Shown here: positions 8,451 through 17,130 of the stretch, piece after piece
Position numbering within the stretch: the first letter of the stretch is position 1
How the letters are laid out: each line of letters begins with the position of its first letter
Assembly: GCA_041166745.1 (NCBI GenBank)
Contig: JBEEGH010000005.1
Span: 186,001-250,000, forward strand
From: DASUCS01 sp041166745
Lineage (GTDB): Bacteria; Actinomycetota; Acidimicrobiia; Acidimicrobiales; JACDCH01
Length of the DNA: 64,000 nucleotides
Direction of reading: 5' to 3'
Made by a program: the position numbers and the translations under genes
Notes under the pieces: generated by a model
What the model was told of the DNA's origin: nothing
What the model saw: the letters and a program-made list of their open reading frames with translations, nothing else
The model's database searches: none

Positions 8451-11347
8451 TCCGTCGACGCCTGCTGGCGATCACGGGCGGCGCGCCCGCTTTCCCCTTG
8501 CTCGTGTTGTTCGGCCTCAATGCCGTCGACGAGCTCGACCGAACTGCATTCGCGGTGTTGCTGCCGAACATTCGCGATGAGTTCGGCCTGAACCTTCGGG
8601 GCGTATTGACACTCGTCGGTGTCGTATCGCTCGGCGCGCTGCTGTTGCAGGTGCCGATCGCGAGCTTGGCCGACCGATCGAACCGAGTGCGGATCGCGTG
8701 GATCGGTGCCGCGGTTTGGGGTGTGTTCTCGTTCATGACCGGGCTCGCGTCGACGCTCCTGGTGCTGGCCATCGCCCGTTCTGGGTCGGGTATCGGCAAG
8801 GCCGTTGTGGATCCGACGCACAACTCGCTCATCGCCGACTACTACGACATCGAGGCTCGCTCGCGCGTGTACTCGTTTCACCGGGCGGCGAACGCGGTCG
8901 GTGCCTGCATTGGGCCGCTCGTCGCCGGGGTCGTCGGGTACCGATACGGCTGGCGATGGCCGTTCATCATCTTCGCGTTCCCGACGTTCCTGTTCGTCGT
9001 GCTCGCGTGGCGGATGCGCGAGCCAGTGCGCGGCGCCCATGAGCGGCGCGCGATGGGTGCATCCGAGGAAGCGGCCCTCACAGAAGAAGCGGCTCCGAGC
9101 TTCGCCGAGGGTTGGCGAATCGTGTGGAAGATCGAGAGTTTGCGGCGCATCTGGTACGCGTTGCCGTTCCTCGCCGTCGCCCTCATCGGTTTCGCGACGC
9201 TCGCGTCGGTGTTGTATGAGCAGTTGTTCGACCTCGACGAGCAGGCGCGTGGTTTCGTGGCGGCTGCGGTCGAACCCGCTCAACTGGTCGGGCTGATCAT
9301 CGGAGCGCGGATTGCGACTCGGTTGATGGCGCAGGGGCCGGACAAGGTGCTCCGCTTCCTGTCGCACACCGCGTTCGTCGTCTCAGCGGCACTCGTCGCG
9401 TTCGCATTCGCCCCGAACGTCTACGTGGCGATCGCGGTGAACATCGTGATCACCGCGTTCATCGCGATCCTCGCGCCGGGGATCTTCGCGGCGCTCTCAC
9501 TCGCCATCCCACCGCGCGCCCGATCGATGGGATTCTCTGTCGCTTCGCTCTGGGTGATCCCGGGTCTCGCGGTGTTGCCGATCATCGGTGCCATCGGCGA
9601 CAGCTTCGGCCTGCGGGCCGGGATGCTGTTGATGGTGCCGGTGTTCCTCATCGGTGGACTGATCCTGGCCACCACCAAGGACACGATCAATGGCGACATT
9701 GCCGACGTGTGGCGCGGCGCGGCGGCGCGGTCCGAGGTCGCGTACGAGAGGAAGCAAGGCCGATCGAAGTTGCTGCTGGTCCGCGGTTTGAACGTGTCGT
9801 ACGGCAGTGTGCAGGTGCTGTTCGACGTCGACCTCGAGATCGAGGAAGGCAGTTGCGTCGCATTGCTCGGCACGAACGGTGCCGGGAAGTCCACGCTGCT
9901 CAAGGCGATCTCCGGCACCGTCGAGGCGGATCGCGGTGCGGTGATCTTCGACGGACGCGAGATCACCCATGCACCCCCCAACGAGATCGCCGCTTTCGGT
10001 ATTCGTCAGGTCCCGGGCGGTCATGGCATCTTTCCGACCCTCAGCGTCGCTGAGAATCTGCGCACCGCGGCCTGGCTGCAGCGCCACGACCGGCGGAGAA
10101 CCGACGAGGCGGTCGCCGAGGTTTTCGGTCTGTTCCCGGTACTGCGCGACCGGTCGAAGGATCCCGCCGGCGATCTGTCGGGCGGTCAGCAGCAGATGCT
10201 CGCATTGGCGATGGCGTTCCTCAGCAGACCGAGGCTCCTGATGATCGATGAGCTGTCGCTCGGGCTTGCGCCTGTGATCGTGGCGCAGCTGCTTCCGCTC
10301 GTCGACGCGATGCGGGCCGACGGCACGACGGTGATCCTGGTGGAGCAATCAGTGAATGTCGCCCTGACCGTCGCCGACTCGGCGTTCTTCCTCGAGAAGG
10401 GCGAGATCCGATTCCATGGACCGACGAAGGAACTTCTCGAGCGGCCGGATGTCCTCCGATCGGTGTTCCTCGAGGGAGCGGCCGCTGGCTTTCACGGCCG
10501 CGTGAACGAGCGGGCGACGACAACCGGCCCGAAGATCGATCAGAGCCAGCCGCCTGTACTCGAGACACGCGGGTTGTCGGTGGCGTTCGGAGGGATCCGC
10601 GCGGTTGACGACGTGTCGCTTGCGGTACTCGCCGGCGAGGTCGCCGGCGTCATCGGTCCCAACGGCGCGGGAAAGACCACGTTGTTCGATCTCATCTCCG
10701 GCTACACGCGCCCGGACCGCGGCGAGGTGTGGCTGGTCGGTGGCGACGTGAGTCGACGCGGTCCGTCCGTACGAGCGTCGAAGGGGCTCGGGCGGTCATT
10801 TCAGGATGCCGCGCTCTTCTCGTCGCTCACCGTCGAGGAGACCATTTCGGTCGCGTGCGAACGATGGATCGACGTGCGCGATCCCGTCTCTGCCGCGTTG
10901 CGACTACCGAGCGCGTACGACTCGGAACGCAAGATAGCGGCGCGGGTCGCGGAGCTCGTGGAGCTCTTGGGACTCGGTGCCTACCGCTCGAAATTCATCC
11001 GCGAGCTCTCCACGGGGACGAGACGGGTCGTCGATCTCGCGTGCCTGCTCGCACACCGTCCCGCCGTGATCCTGCTGGACGAGCCATCATCCGGTATCGC
11101 ACAACGCGAAACGGAGGCACTCGTGCCGATGCTCCTGCGAATTCGCGACGCGACGGGCGCCAGCCTCGTCGTCATCGAGCACGACATGCCGCTCGTCCGC
11201 GCCATCTCCGACCGCATCATCGCCATGGACCAGGGATCCGTCATCGCCGAGGGCGATCCTGCCTCGGTACTGTCGACGCCTCGAGTCATCGAGTCGTACC
11301 TCGGCACATCTGCAGAAGCAATCGAACGCAGTTCCATTCCAACGTAG
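8447..11347 (+). CDS. Triple fusion: 12-helix MFS transporter + LivF-like + LivG-like ABC ATPases
   Basis: One uninterrupted 966-residue frame carries three modules. Residues 1 to about 415 are a Major Facilitator protein with 12 predicted helices (RTAFAVLLPNIRDEF; VVDPTHNSLIADYYD; GYRYGWRWPFIIFAFP). After a 25-residue linker, residues about 441-675 are a LivF-like ATPase: Walker A GTNGAGKST near 475, signature LSGGQQQ, Walker B RPRLLMIDE, switch VILVEQ. Residues about 705-955 are a LivG-like ATPase: Walker A GPNGAGKTT near 736, LLDEPSSG, VVIEHD, with a divergent signature LSTGTRR. The start is the ATG overlapping the LivHM stop; the frame is also open upstream, but that part lies inside LivM. 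No frameshift is seen, so the fusion is real as sequenced. Confidence 0.9.
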   Translation: MIRRRLLAITGGAPAFPLLVLFGLNAVDELDRTAFAVLLPNIRDEFGLNLRGVLTLVGVVSLGALLLQVPIASLADRSNRVRIAWIGAAVWGVFSFMTGLASTLLVLAIARSGSGIGKAVVDPTHNSLIADYYDIEARSRVYSFHRAANAVGACIGPLVAGVVGYRYGWRWPFIIFAFPTFLFVVLAWRMREPVRGAHERRAMGASEEAALTEEAAPSFAEGWRIVWKIESLRRIWYALPFLAVALIGFATLASVLYEQLFDLDEQARGFVAAAVEPAQLVGLIIGARIATRLMAQGPDKVLRFLSHTAFVVSAALVAFAFAPNVYVAIAVNIVITAFIAILAPGIFAALSLAIPPRARSMGFSVASLWVIPGLAVLPIIGAIGDSFGLRAGMLLMVPVFLIGGLILATTKDTINGDIADVWRGAAARSEVAYERKQGRSKLLLVRGLNVSYGSVQVLFDVDLEIEEGSCVALLGTNGAGKSTLLKAISGTVEADRGAVIFDGREITHAPPNEIAAFGIRQVPGGHGIFPTLSVAENLRTAAWLQRHDRRRTDEAVAEVFGLFPVLRDRSKDPAGDLSGGQQQMLALAMAFLSRPRLLMIDELSLGLAPVIVAQLLPLVDAMRADGTTVILVEQSVNVALTVADSAFFLEKGEIRFHGPTKELLERPDVLRSVFLEGAAAGFHGRVNERATTTGPKIDQSQPPVLETRGLSVAFGGIRAVDDVSLAVLAGEVAGVIGPNGAGKTTLFDLISGYTRPDRGEVWLVGGDVSRRGPSVRASKGLGRSFQDAALFSSLTVEETISVACERWIDVRDPVSAALRLPSAYDSERKIAARVAELVELLGLGAYRSKFIRELSTGTRRVVDLACLLAHRPAVILLDEPSSGIAQRETEALVPMLLRIRDATGASLVVIEHDMPLVRAISDRIIAMDQGSVIAEGDPASVLSTPRVIESYLGTSAEAIERSSIPT

Positions 11348-11361
11348 GGGGACATCGCATC

Positions 11362-13074
11362 ATGCAAGCCAGCAGCGCAGGTTCAGGACCGGAGCGAAGC
11401 AACAACCTTCGCCGGTACGGCCCCATCGTCGCGATCGTCGTGGTGATCGCCATCATCGCTGTCGTCGTCGTGCTCGCGGGCGGTGATGACAAGAAGACAG
11501 CAACGACGTCGTCAGGGTCGTCCTCCAACTCCGGTGCCGCGGCGCTGCCGACCGGAGCGATCCCCTTCAGTCAGAAGGGGAATCGAACCGACCTCACGTT
11601 CTCCGACAAATGCGACACCACGACCGGGCGGTTGAAGATGCCGTACTTCTATGTACCTGAGTGCTTTGCCAACGTCGCCGACAACGGCGGTGCGACGGCC
11701 AAGGGCGTCACCAAGGACACGATCACAGTGGTGGTGTACCTGGCCCCGGACACCGACCCAATCATCGACTTCATCACAGAGCCGATCAAGAACAACGACA
11801 CCGCAGACACGGATCAGGCGACGTACGAGGGCTACACCCAGATGTTCAACGAATACTTCCAAACGTACGGGCGCAAGGTGGTGCTCAAGTTCCTCCACGG
11901 CAGCGGCACCGCGGAGAACGAAGTGCAGGCGCGCGCGGATGCGGTAAAGGCCGTCGAGGAGATGGGCGCGTTCGCTGTGTGGGGCGGCCCGATCCTGTCG
12001 CCCGCATGGACCGAGGAGATCAAGGCCCGCGGTGTCATCTGCCTCGGCTGCCCTGACATCAAGGATCCCGCGCCGCTCGTGTTCCCGATCACCCCGAGCG
12101 CCGAGCAGACCAACCTCCAGGTGGCGGAGTACGTCGCCAAGAAGCTCAAGGGTCTGCCGGCCAAGTTCGCCGGAGACGATGCCTTCAAGACCAAGACCCG
12201 CACCTTCGGTCACGTGTATCAAAACTCAGCGGGTTCGGGGGCAGAGGCCGACGCTGCCATCTTGAAGCAGAAGCTCTCCGACGGCGGAGTGACGCTCACC
12301 GAGCAGATCTCGTACAGCCTCGCTGATCTCGTCAACTCCCCCGAGGTCGCCACCAACGTCGTGTCGAAGCTGAAGGCCGCCGGGGTCACCTCGGTGATCC
12401 TCCAGACCGACCCCATCGCGCCGAGGAGCTTCACCGCGGAAGCCACCAAGCAGAACTACTTCCCGGAGTGGGTCGACGGAGCCGGCACGTTGATCGACAC
12501 CGCGGCGTTTGGCCGGTCGTACGACCAGAAGCAGTGGGCCCACGCGTTCGGGATCAGCTTCCTCGCCGCCCGCGTGAAGCGGGAGGTGGCCGACAAGTTC
12601 GATCTGTACACCTGGTACACCGGCAAGAACGCTCCGTCGGAGGGCGCGGGTGTGCTGTTCGCGCGTCCGGGATTGTTCTTCGCCGGTTTGCAGGCGGCCG
12701 GGCCAAACCTCACGGCAGACACGTTCCGCCAGGGCCTGTTCTTCGGTGCGCCCAGCGATGCGCGGACCGTCACCGGTCTGGGCATCACGTACGGCAACCA
12801 CGGCTTGTACCCCGGCGGTGACGACTACTACGGGATCGACGATTTCGTCGAGGTGTGGTGGGATCCGACTGTCGCAGGTCCTGACGAGGTCAGGAAGGAA
12901 GGCCCGGGACTGTGGCAATTCGTGGATGGTGGCAAGCGCTACCGGCTCGGAGAGTGGACATCTGACCTCAAGGTGTTCGATCCTGCCGGTGCAGTCGCGT
13001 TGTACGACGACATCCCGGCGTCCGAGAAGCCAAAGGAGTATCCAAGCCCGAACGCCACTGTGGGCGCGAACTAG
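11362..13074 (+). CDS. Membrane-anchored substrate-binding protein of the Liv-type ABC transporter
   Basis: A 570-residue protein. Residues 21-39 form one hydrophobic helix without a lipobox, so the protein appears anchored by an uncleaved N-terminal helix. A Ser/Thr-rich linker follows, then a large type I periplasmic-binding fold (VVVYLAPDTDPIIDFITEPI; GAFAVWGGPILSPAWTEEI; FARPGLFFAGLQAAGPNL). The ATG at 11362 is preceded by AGGGGG, a good ribosome site, 14 bases after the ATPase fusion gene. It is the third and last gene of the transporter operon. Its stop TAG overlaps the stop of the convergent PAC2 gene in a CTAG palindrome. Confidence 0.88.
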   Translation: MQASSAGSGPERSNNLRRYGPIVAIVVVIAIIAVVVVLAGGDDKKTATTSSGSSSNSGAAALPTGAIPFSQKGNRTDLTFSDKCDTTTGRLKMPYFYVPECFANVADNGGATAKGVTKDTITVVVYLAPDTDPIIDFITEPIKNNDTADTDQATYEGYTQMFNEYFQTYGRKVVLKFLHGSGTAENEVQARADAVKAVEEMGAFAVWGGPILSPAWTEEIKARGVICLGCPDIKDPAPLVFPITPSAEQTNLQVAEYVAKKLKGLPAKFAGDDAFKTKTRTFGHVYQNSAGSGAEADAAILKQKLSDGGVTLTEQISYSLADLVNSPEVATNVVSKLKAAGVTSVILQTDPIAPRSFTAEATKQNYFPEWVDGAGTLIDTAAFGRSYDQKQWAHAFGISFLAARVKREVADKFDLYTWYTGKNAPSEGAGVLFARPGLFFAGLQAAGPNLTADTFRQGLFFGAPSDARTVTGLGITYGNHGLYPGGDDYYGIDDFVEVWWDPTVAGPDEVRKEGPGLWQFVDGGKRYRLGEWTSDLKVFDPAGAVALYDDIPASEKPKEYPSPNATVGAN

Positions 13075-13940
13075 TCCTGCTCGCGCAGGAAGCGTTCGAG
13101 TTCGGCCGCGAGTTCATCGCCTGACGGCAGTGGGCCGGCACCGAGACCGGTGCCGGCCCCTGGCCCGTCTTCAGAGTCGGCCGCGGCCTCGAGCTGCTGC
13201 ACCATGCGGAGGTGCTCGTCGTTCTGGCCGATGAGCGCATCGATCCGCTCGCGCGTGCCGTTCATCTCCTGGCGAAGGGTTGGACTGTCCACCTGCACGC
13301 CGGCCACCGCGGCAAGGCCTTCGAGGAGGGCCACACTGGCCGCGGGATACGGCATCGCGGCCACGTAGTGCGGCACCTGGGCCCACAGGCCGATCGCCGG
13401 CACCCCGACTTCGGTGGCTCTGCGCTCGATGGCGGCCTGTACCCCCGCCGGTACGTCGATGGACGCGCGAACCATTCCGTGCGCGATCAGCGACGGATCG
13501 CCTGCGGTGACAGCGAGTTTCGTGGGCCGGGTGTGCGGCACGGGCGCCGGATACGCGCCGAGTCCCACCACGAGCCGGGCGCCGAATTCCATGGCGAGAT
13601 CGACGACACCCCGCGTGAACGATCGCCAGGCGTGGTCGGGTTCCGAGCCGACGAGCAACAAGAGGTCGTTGCCATCTGCGTCGCTGGCGGCTTGCAACTC
13701 GACGGTCGGCCACGTGAGGCCGGTGACGACACCCTCTACGAGGTGCATCGTCGGACGGCGGGCGCGATGGTCGAGAAGCTCGTCGCTGTCGAAGAGCGCA
13801 ACGGTGACGGGGTCGAGCCCGGCCAGCAGCGCCGCACGTGCGTTGGCTGCGCCCAAGCCCGCATCGATCCAGCCGTCGAGCGCCAGGATGAGCACAGGCG
13901 ACTCGAGGTCTGGGCGCTCGACGAGCTCGAACAGACTCAC
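13071..13940 (-). CDS. PAC2-family protein (proteasome-assembly-chaperone-like)
   Basis: A 289-residue protein starting VSLFELVERPDLESPVLILA, the typical start of actinobacterial PAC2 proteins. Family segments include GWIDAGLGAANARAALL, LLLVGSEPDHAWRSF, GLGAYPAPVPHTRP and MPYPAASVALLEGLA. In eukaryotes and archaea relatives help assemble proteasomes; the role in bacteria is not established. The last 45 residues are acidic and Gly-rich with a final helix (ELAAELERFL). GTG at 13940 is chosen because it begins the conserved part and lies 7 bases after the upstream kinase-like gene, so the two are likely cotranscribed. Confidence 0.87.
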   Translation of the reverse strand: MSLFELVERPDLESPVLILALDGWIDAGLGAANARAALLAGLDPVTVALFDSDELLDHRARRPTMHLVEGVVTGLTWPTVELQAASDADGNDLLLLVGSEPDHAWRSFTRGVVDLAMEFGARLVVGLGAYPAPVPHTRPTKLAVTAGDPSLIAHGMVRASIDVPAGVQAAIERRATEVGVPAIGLWAQVPHYVAAMPYPAASVALLEGLAAVAGVQVDSPTLRQEMNGTRERIDALIGQNDEHLRMVQQLEAAADSEDGPGAGTGLGAGPLPSGDELAAELERFLREQD

Positions 13941-13947
13941 GGACTGC

Positions 13948-14988
13948 TCACGTGAACTTGTCGACCGCGGCCTTGGCGGCGTCGGCGAGGCGAACCGTTT
14001 GCGTCGCGAACGCTTCGAATCCGGCCGCGGGCTTGCCCATCGCACCGTGCGCGTACCGCGCATACACCCCTTCGACGATGCACGCGAGCTTCCAGTAGCC
14101 GAACGCGACATAGAAATCGACAGCCGACAAATCGCGCCCGGACCGGTTGCCGTAGCGCTCGAGCAACTCGGCGCGCGAGGCGAAACCGGGAAGCGTTGTC
14201 GCCGCGGCGGTGATCAGTGTCGCATGGTCATCGGTGGCTTCGTTCCAATACACCATCAACAACCCGACGTCTGCGAGCGGATCCCCGAGCGTGCAGATCT
14301 CCCAGTCGAGGACCGCGGCGATGCGGTTGTCGTGACCGAGCATGCAATTGTCGAGCCGATAGTCGCCGTGCACGATCGTCGCGCCCTCTTGCGTCGGGAT
14401 GCAGGCCGCCAGAGTGTCGTGCACCTCGTGCACGAGCGGCACCGGACGCTCGGTCAGCTCCTGTGATTGCTGGAATTGGCCATACCAACGCTTGAGCTGG
14501 CGGGCGATGTAGCCCTCCTTCTTGCCGAGCTCACCCAGGCCTACGGCATCGACATCGACCGCATGGATGTCGGCCATCACGTCGGCGATCGATTCGCTTG
14601 CTTGCCGGCGCCCGGCCTCATCGGTGTGCTGGCGCGCCGCTTCGGCGTCGCGGATCACGTTCCCGTCGACGTACCCCATGACATAGAAGGGCGCGCCGTT
14701 GACGTCCTCGTCGGTGCACAAACCGATCGCCGGTGCCACCGGGACGGGGGTTGGGCCCAGCGCGCTGATGATCGTGTGCTCCCGGCGCATGTCGTGCGCT
14801 GTCGCGAGAACATGACCGAGGGGCGGCCGGCGCAGCACCCACCGTGCGCTCGTCGCGTCGGTGACGCCGAAGGTGAGGTTCGAGTGACCACCGGCGATCA
14901 AGTCGAACGACAGCGGCGGTTTCACGCCCTCGACGTTGGCCTCGAACCACGTCGTGACGTTTGCTTCGTTGACACCCTCGATCGCCAT
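13948..14988 (-). CDS. Phosphotransferase-family protein (APH fold, ACAD10/11-kinase-like)
   Basis: A 346-residue kinase-fold protein. The N-lobe has LIAGGHSNLTFGVTD and WVLRRPPLGHVLATAHDM, the arrangement seen in proteins linked to acyl-CoA dehydrogenases (ACAD10/11 type). The catalytic loop is VHGDYRLDNCMLG and the metal-binding loop is AVLDWEICTLGDPLADVG, so the active-site Asp residues are present. ACAD10/11 kinases phosphorylate 4-hydroxyacyl groups; a like role here is inference. The gene precedes PAC2 in the same direction and diverges from the thioredoxin gene. Confidence 0.85.
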   Translation of the reverse strand: MAIEGVNEANVTTWFEANVEGVKPPLSFDLIAGGHSNLTFGVTDATSARWVLRRPPLGHVLATAHDMRREHTIISALGPTPVPVAPAIGLCTDEDVNGAPFYVMGYVDGNVIRDAEAARQHTDEAGRRQASESIADVMADIHAVDVDAVGLGELGKKEGYIARQLKRWYGQFQQSQELTERPVPLVHEVHDTLAACIPTQEGATIVHGDYRLDNCMLGHDNRIAAVLDWEICTLGDPLADVGLLMVYWNEATDDHATLITAAATTLPGFASRAELLERYGNRSGRDLSAVDFYVAFGYWKLACIVEGVYARYAHGAMGKPAAGFEAFATQTVRLADAAKAAVDKFT

Positions 14989-14996
14989 CGGCCGTG

Positions 14997-15002
14997 ACCC
15001 TA
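14997..15002 (-). promoter_or_regulatory. Possible -10 box (TAGGGT) of the kinase-like gene
   Basis: On the minus strand TAGGGT lies 8 bases before the ATG at 14988. This is the same hexamer and spacing as at 6294-6299. No strong -35 is visible. Confidence 0.4.
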
Positions 15003-15042
15003 GTTGGACGCCGTCGAGGCCGGAATTCTGGATGCAGCCCCG

Positions 15043-15048
15043 TAGTCT
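15043..15048 (+). promoter_or_regulatory. Possible -10 box (TAGTCT) of the thioredoxin gene
   Basis: TAGTCT fits TANNNT and stands 6 bases before the ATG at 15055, leaving no room for a Shine-Dalgarno leader. Confidence 0.38.
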
Positions 15049-15054
15049 GCCCGG

Positions 15055-15777
15055 ATGGCCATCGACGTCACCGACGCCACGTTCGAGTCAGAGGTCGTCG
15101 CTCGCAGCGAGAAGCTGCCTGTCATCGTCGATCTCTGGGCGCCGTGGTGTGGGCCGTGTCGCACGCTTGGTCCCATCATCGAGAAGGTGGTCGACGAAAC
15201 CAACGGCAAGGCCGTGCTCGTCAAGATCAACATCGACGAGAACCCGCAGGCCGCCGCGGCGTTTCGAGTGCAATCGATCCCGGCGGTGTACGCGCTCCGT
15301 GATGGTCAGGTCGTCAACGGATTCATCGGAGCGCAAGGCGAAGATGCCGTCCGGAAGTTCGTCGCCGCGGTGTTGCCATCCGAGACCGAGGAGAAGGTCG
15401 CGGCGTTGGTCGCCGCGGGCGACGAATCGTCCCTGCGCGAAGCGCTCGAGCTCGACCCCGGCAACGAAGCGGCAGTGGTCGCGCTCGCCGAGCTGCTCGT
15501 CGGTCGCGGCGAAAGCGATGAGGCGCTGGCGTTGCTCGAGCGGATTCCGGAGACGGCCGAGACTCGACGCGTCGCCGCGCTCGCCCGTGTCGGCGACGAG
15601 TTCGCGAGCAACGGGCAGGTCAATCCCGACGTCACCGAGAAGCTCGACGCGCTGCTCGATCGGGTGAAAGACGACGAGGCGGCGCGTCAGGAGTTCGTCG
15701 ATCTTCTCGAGTTGCTCGGTGCGGCCGACCCGCGAACCGCCCAGTACCGCAAGGCGCTCACCTCGCGGCTCTTCTGA
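15055..15777 (+). CDS. Thioredoxin-domain co-chaperone, CnoX/YbbN type
   Basis: A 240-residue protein. Residues 1-110 are a thioredoxin fold with an intact active site, WAPWCGPC, and the cis-Pro segment VQSIPAVYALRDG. The rest is a TPR-like helical domain (LREALELDPGNEAAVVALAELL; ALLERIPETAETRR). This two-part build is that of CnoX/YbbN proteins, which protect clients from oxidation and pass them to chaperones. Unlike E. coli CnoX (SxxC), both cysteines are kept, so it may be redox active. It is a single-gene unit between divergent and downstream genes. Confidence 0.88.
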   Translation: MAIDVTDATFESEVVARSEKLPVIVDLWAPWCGPCRTLGPIIEKVVDETNGKAVLVKINIDENPQAAAAFRVQSIPAVYALRDGQVVNGFIGAQGEDAVRKFVAAVLPSETEEKVAALVAAGDESSLREALELDPGNEAAVVALAELLVGRGESDEALALLERIPETAETRRVAALARVGDEFASNGQVNPDVTEKLDALLDRVKDDEAARQEFVDLLELLGAADPRTAQYRKALTSRLF

Positions 15778-15847
15778 GTCACTAAGGTTTGTTCCGTTCC
15801 CCTGCGTTGCTTCCCCCTCCCTGTTCGCGCCCTCGGGAGGGTGAGCT

Positions 15848-16549
15848 GTGCCCGACGATCCAGTGTCGTCACCGATCGAGCCATTCCGTCCACTTCCTGA
15901 TCCGTCGTGGCGCGAGCGCACCGAAGCGCTCGTGGACCAGGTGCGGTCCGTCGGTCGCGTTCCGCGCGCTGCGCTCGCGGTCGCCGTGGGTGTCGGAGTA
16001 CTCGTCGTCGCGATCGTGCTGTTGCGACCCGCGGGCGCCGACCTCGCTCCTGAGGCGAGCCTGCCCCGGGCGACCGCGTCGGACGGGCCAGCTTCGGCTT
16101 CGCCCACACCATCGTCCGTCGCGGCGGTCGTCGTCCAGGCTGCCGGAGCGGTCATGCAGCCGGGCATTTACCACCTCGCTCCCGGTTCGCGGGTGGACGA
16201 TCTGGTGCGCGCCGCGGGCGGTGTCGCGCCTGATGCCGATGCGGATCGTGTGAATCTTGCCGCGCTGCTCACCGACGGCGAACGGGTCTACATCCCTCGT
16301 GTGGGCGAGGCGCTTCCCGCGGACGGCAATAGTGATGTCGGGTCGTCGGAGGCAGCCCAATCTGTCGATCTCAACACGGCATCTCTCGCGCAACTCGACA
16401 CCCTGCCCGGCATCGGCCCGACGACCGCGCAGGCGATCATCGACTACCGCTCAGAGCATGGTCGCTTCCGATCGGTCGACGATCTGTTGAACGTTCGTGG
16501 AATCGGACCGACGAAACTCGAGGAGCTGCGTCCGCTCGTTCGCGTGTGA
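15848..16549 (+). CDS. comEA: ComEA-like DNA-binding competence protein
   Basis: A 233-residue protein with a cytoplasmic N-terminus, one transmembrane helix at about residues 40-60, a SLBB domain at about 96-156 (VVQAAGAVMQPGIYHLAPGS) and a helix-hairpin-helix pair at 172-233 (VDLNTASLAQLDTLPGIG; NVRGIGPTKLEELRPL). ComEA binds incoming double-stranded DNA at the membrane surface and delivers it to ComEC, which is encoded 2.3 kb downstream. Start GTG at 15848; a TAAGGT box lies about 60 bases upstream. The stop is 6 bases from the stop of the convergent gene. Confidence 0.92.
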   Translation: MPDDPVSSPIEPFRPLPDPSWRERTEALVDQVRSVGRVPRAALAVAVGVGVLVVAIVLLRPAGADLAPEASLPRATASDGPASASPTPSSVAAVVVQAAGAVMQPGIYHLAPGSRVDDLVRAAGGVAPDADADRVNLAALLTDGERVYIPRVGEALPADGNSDVGSSEAAQSVDLNTASLAQLDTLPGIGPTTAQAIIDYRSEHGRFRSVDDLLNVRGIGPTKLEELRPLVRV

Positions 16550-16555
16550 GCGAGG

Positions 16556-17092
16556 TCAGTGCGACGCGGTGAGGACAGTGACCGGTAGGCCAAACCGATG
16601 CTCGAGTGCCTTCGGCACGTCGACGTGCAGCCATTTCGACCGGTCATGAGGCAATGTCAACACGATGATCGCGTCGGCGGGCTCATGTTCCAGAGCGCGG
16701 GCCGCAGCGCGGATCGGATCGGACACGCCGACCTCTCCTTCGGCGTGGACGCCCGCCTCGAGGAGCTTGTCGATGGCGTGCCGCATTCGGAAGGTGGCGA
16801 GGCCGAGACCCTTGTCGTCGGCGGCAGCGCCACCGTCGCCCGATGTGGCTGGGACCACGAGATGGATGTGGCCATCCTGCGCCTGTTCGCGCATCCGCTC
16901 GACCAGCGTGTCATCCATCAGCGTTTCGTTGCCGACGACGAGATAGCGCTTCGTGGCAGGACGTTGCTCGAGTGGCTTGTACTGGAACCGCTCGAAGCCG
17001 TCAGTGTCGAGGTGATGATCGACCCTCAGATGCTCGGTCAGTTCCGCCGCCGTGAGGAACCGAAGCTCGCATCTCGGGCAGGTGTGCACCAT
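16556..17092 (-). CDS. C2H2-type zinc-finger / universal-stress-like fusion protein
   Basis: A 178-residue protein. Residues 4-26 spell a C2H2 finger: CPRCELRF, hydrophobic core, then HLRVDHH, with the ligand spacing C-x2-C-x12-H-x4-5-H. After a linker, residues about 48-178 look like a Rossmann-type USP domain (RYLVVGNETLMDDTLVERM; HIHLVVPATS; ADAIIVLTLPHDRSKWLH; VTVLTASH). Single fingers of this kind are uncommon in bacteria outside Ros/MucR. No partner is indicated by the neighbours. The finger may bind nucleic acid or simply stabilise the fold; the function is unknown. Confidence 0.72.
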   Translation of the reverse strand: MVHTCPRCELRFLTAAELTEHLRVDHHLDTDGFERFQYKPLEQRPATKRYLVVGNETLMDDTLVERMREQAQDGHIHLVVPATSGDGGAAADDKGLGLATFRMRHAIDKLLEAGVHAEGEVGVSDPIRAAARALEHEPADAIIVLTLPHDRSKWLHVDVPKALEHRFGLPVTVLTASH

Positions 17093-17098
17093 TCGGCG

Positions 17099-17104
17099 AC
17101 CCTA
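17099..17104 (-). promoter_or_regulatory. Possible -10 box (TAGGGT) of the zinc-finger/USP gene
   Basis: On the minus strand TAGGGT lies 6 bases before the ATG at 17092, in the 38-base gap to the cupredoxin gene. Confidence 0.4.
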
Positions 17105-17130
17105 CCCCCGCGTCGTACCGCAGCATGCGG

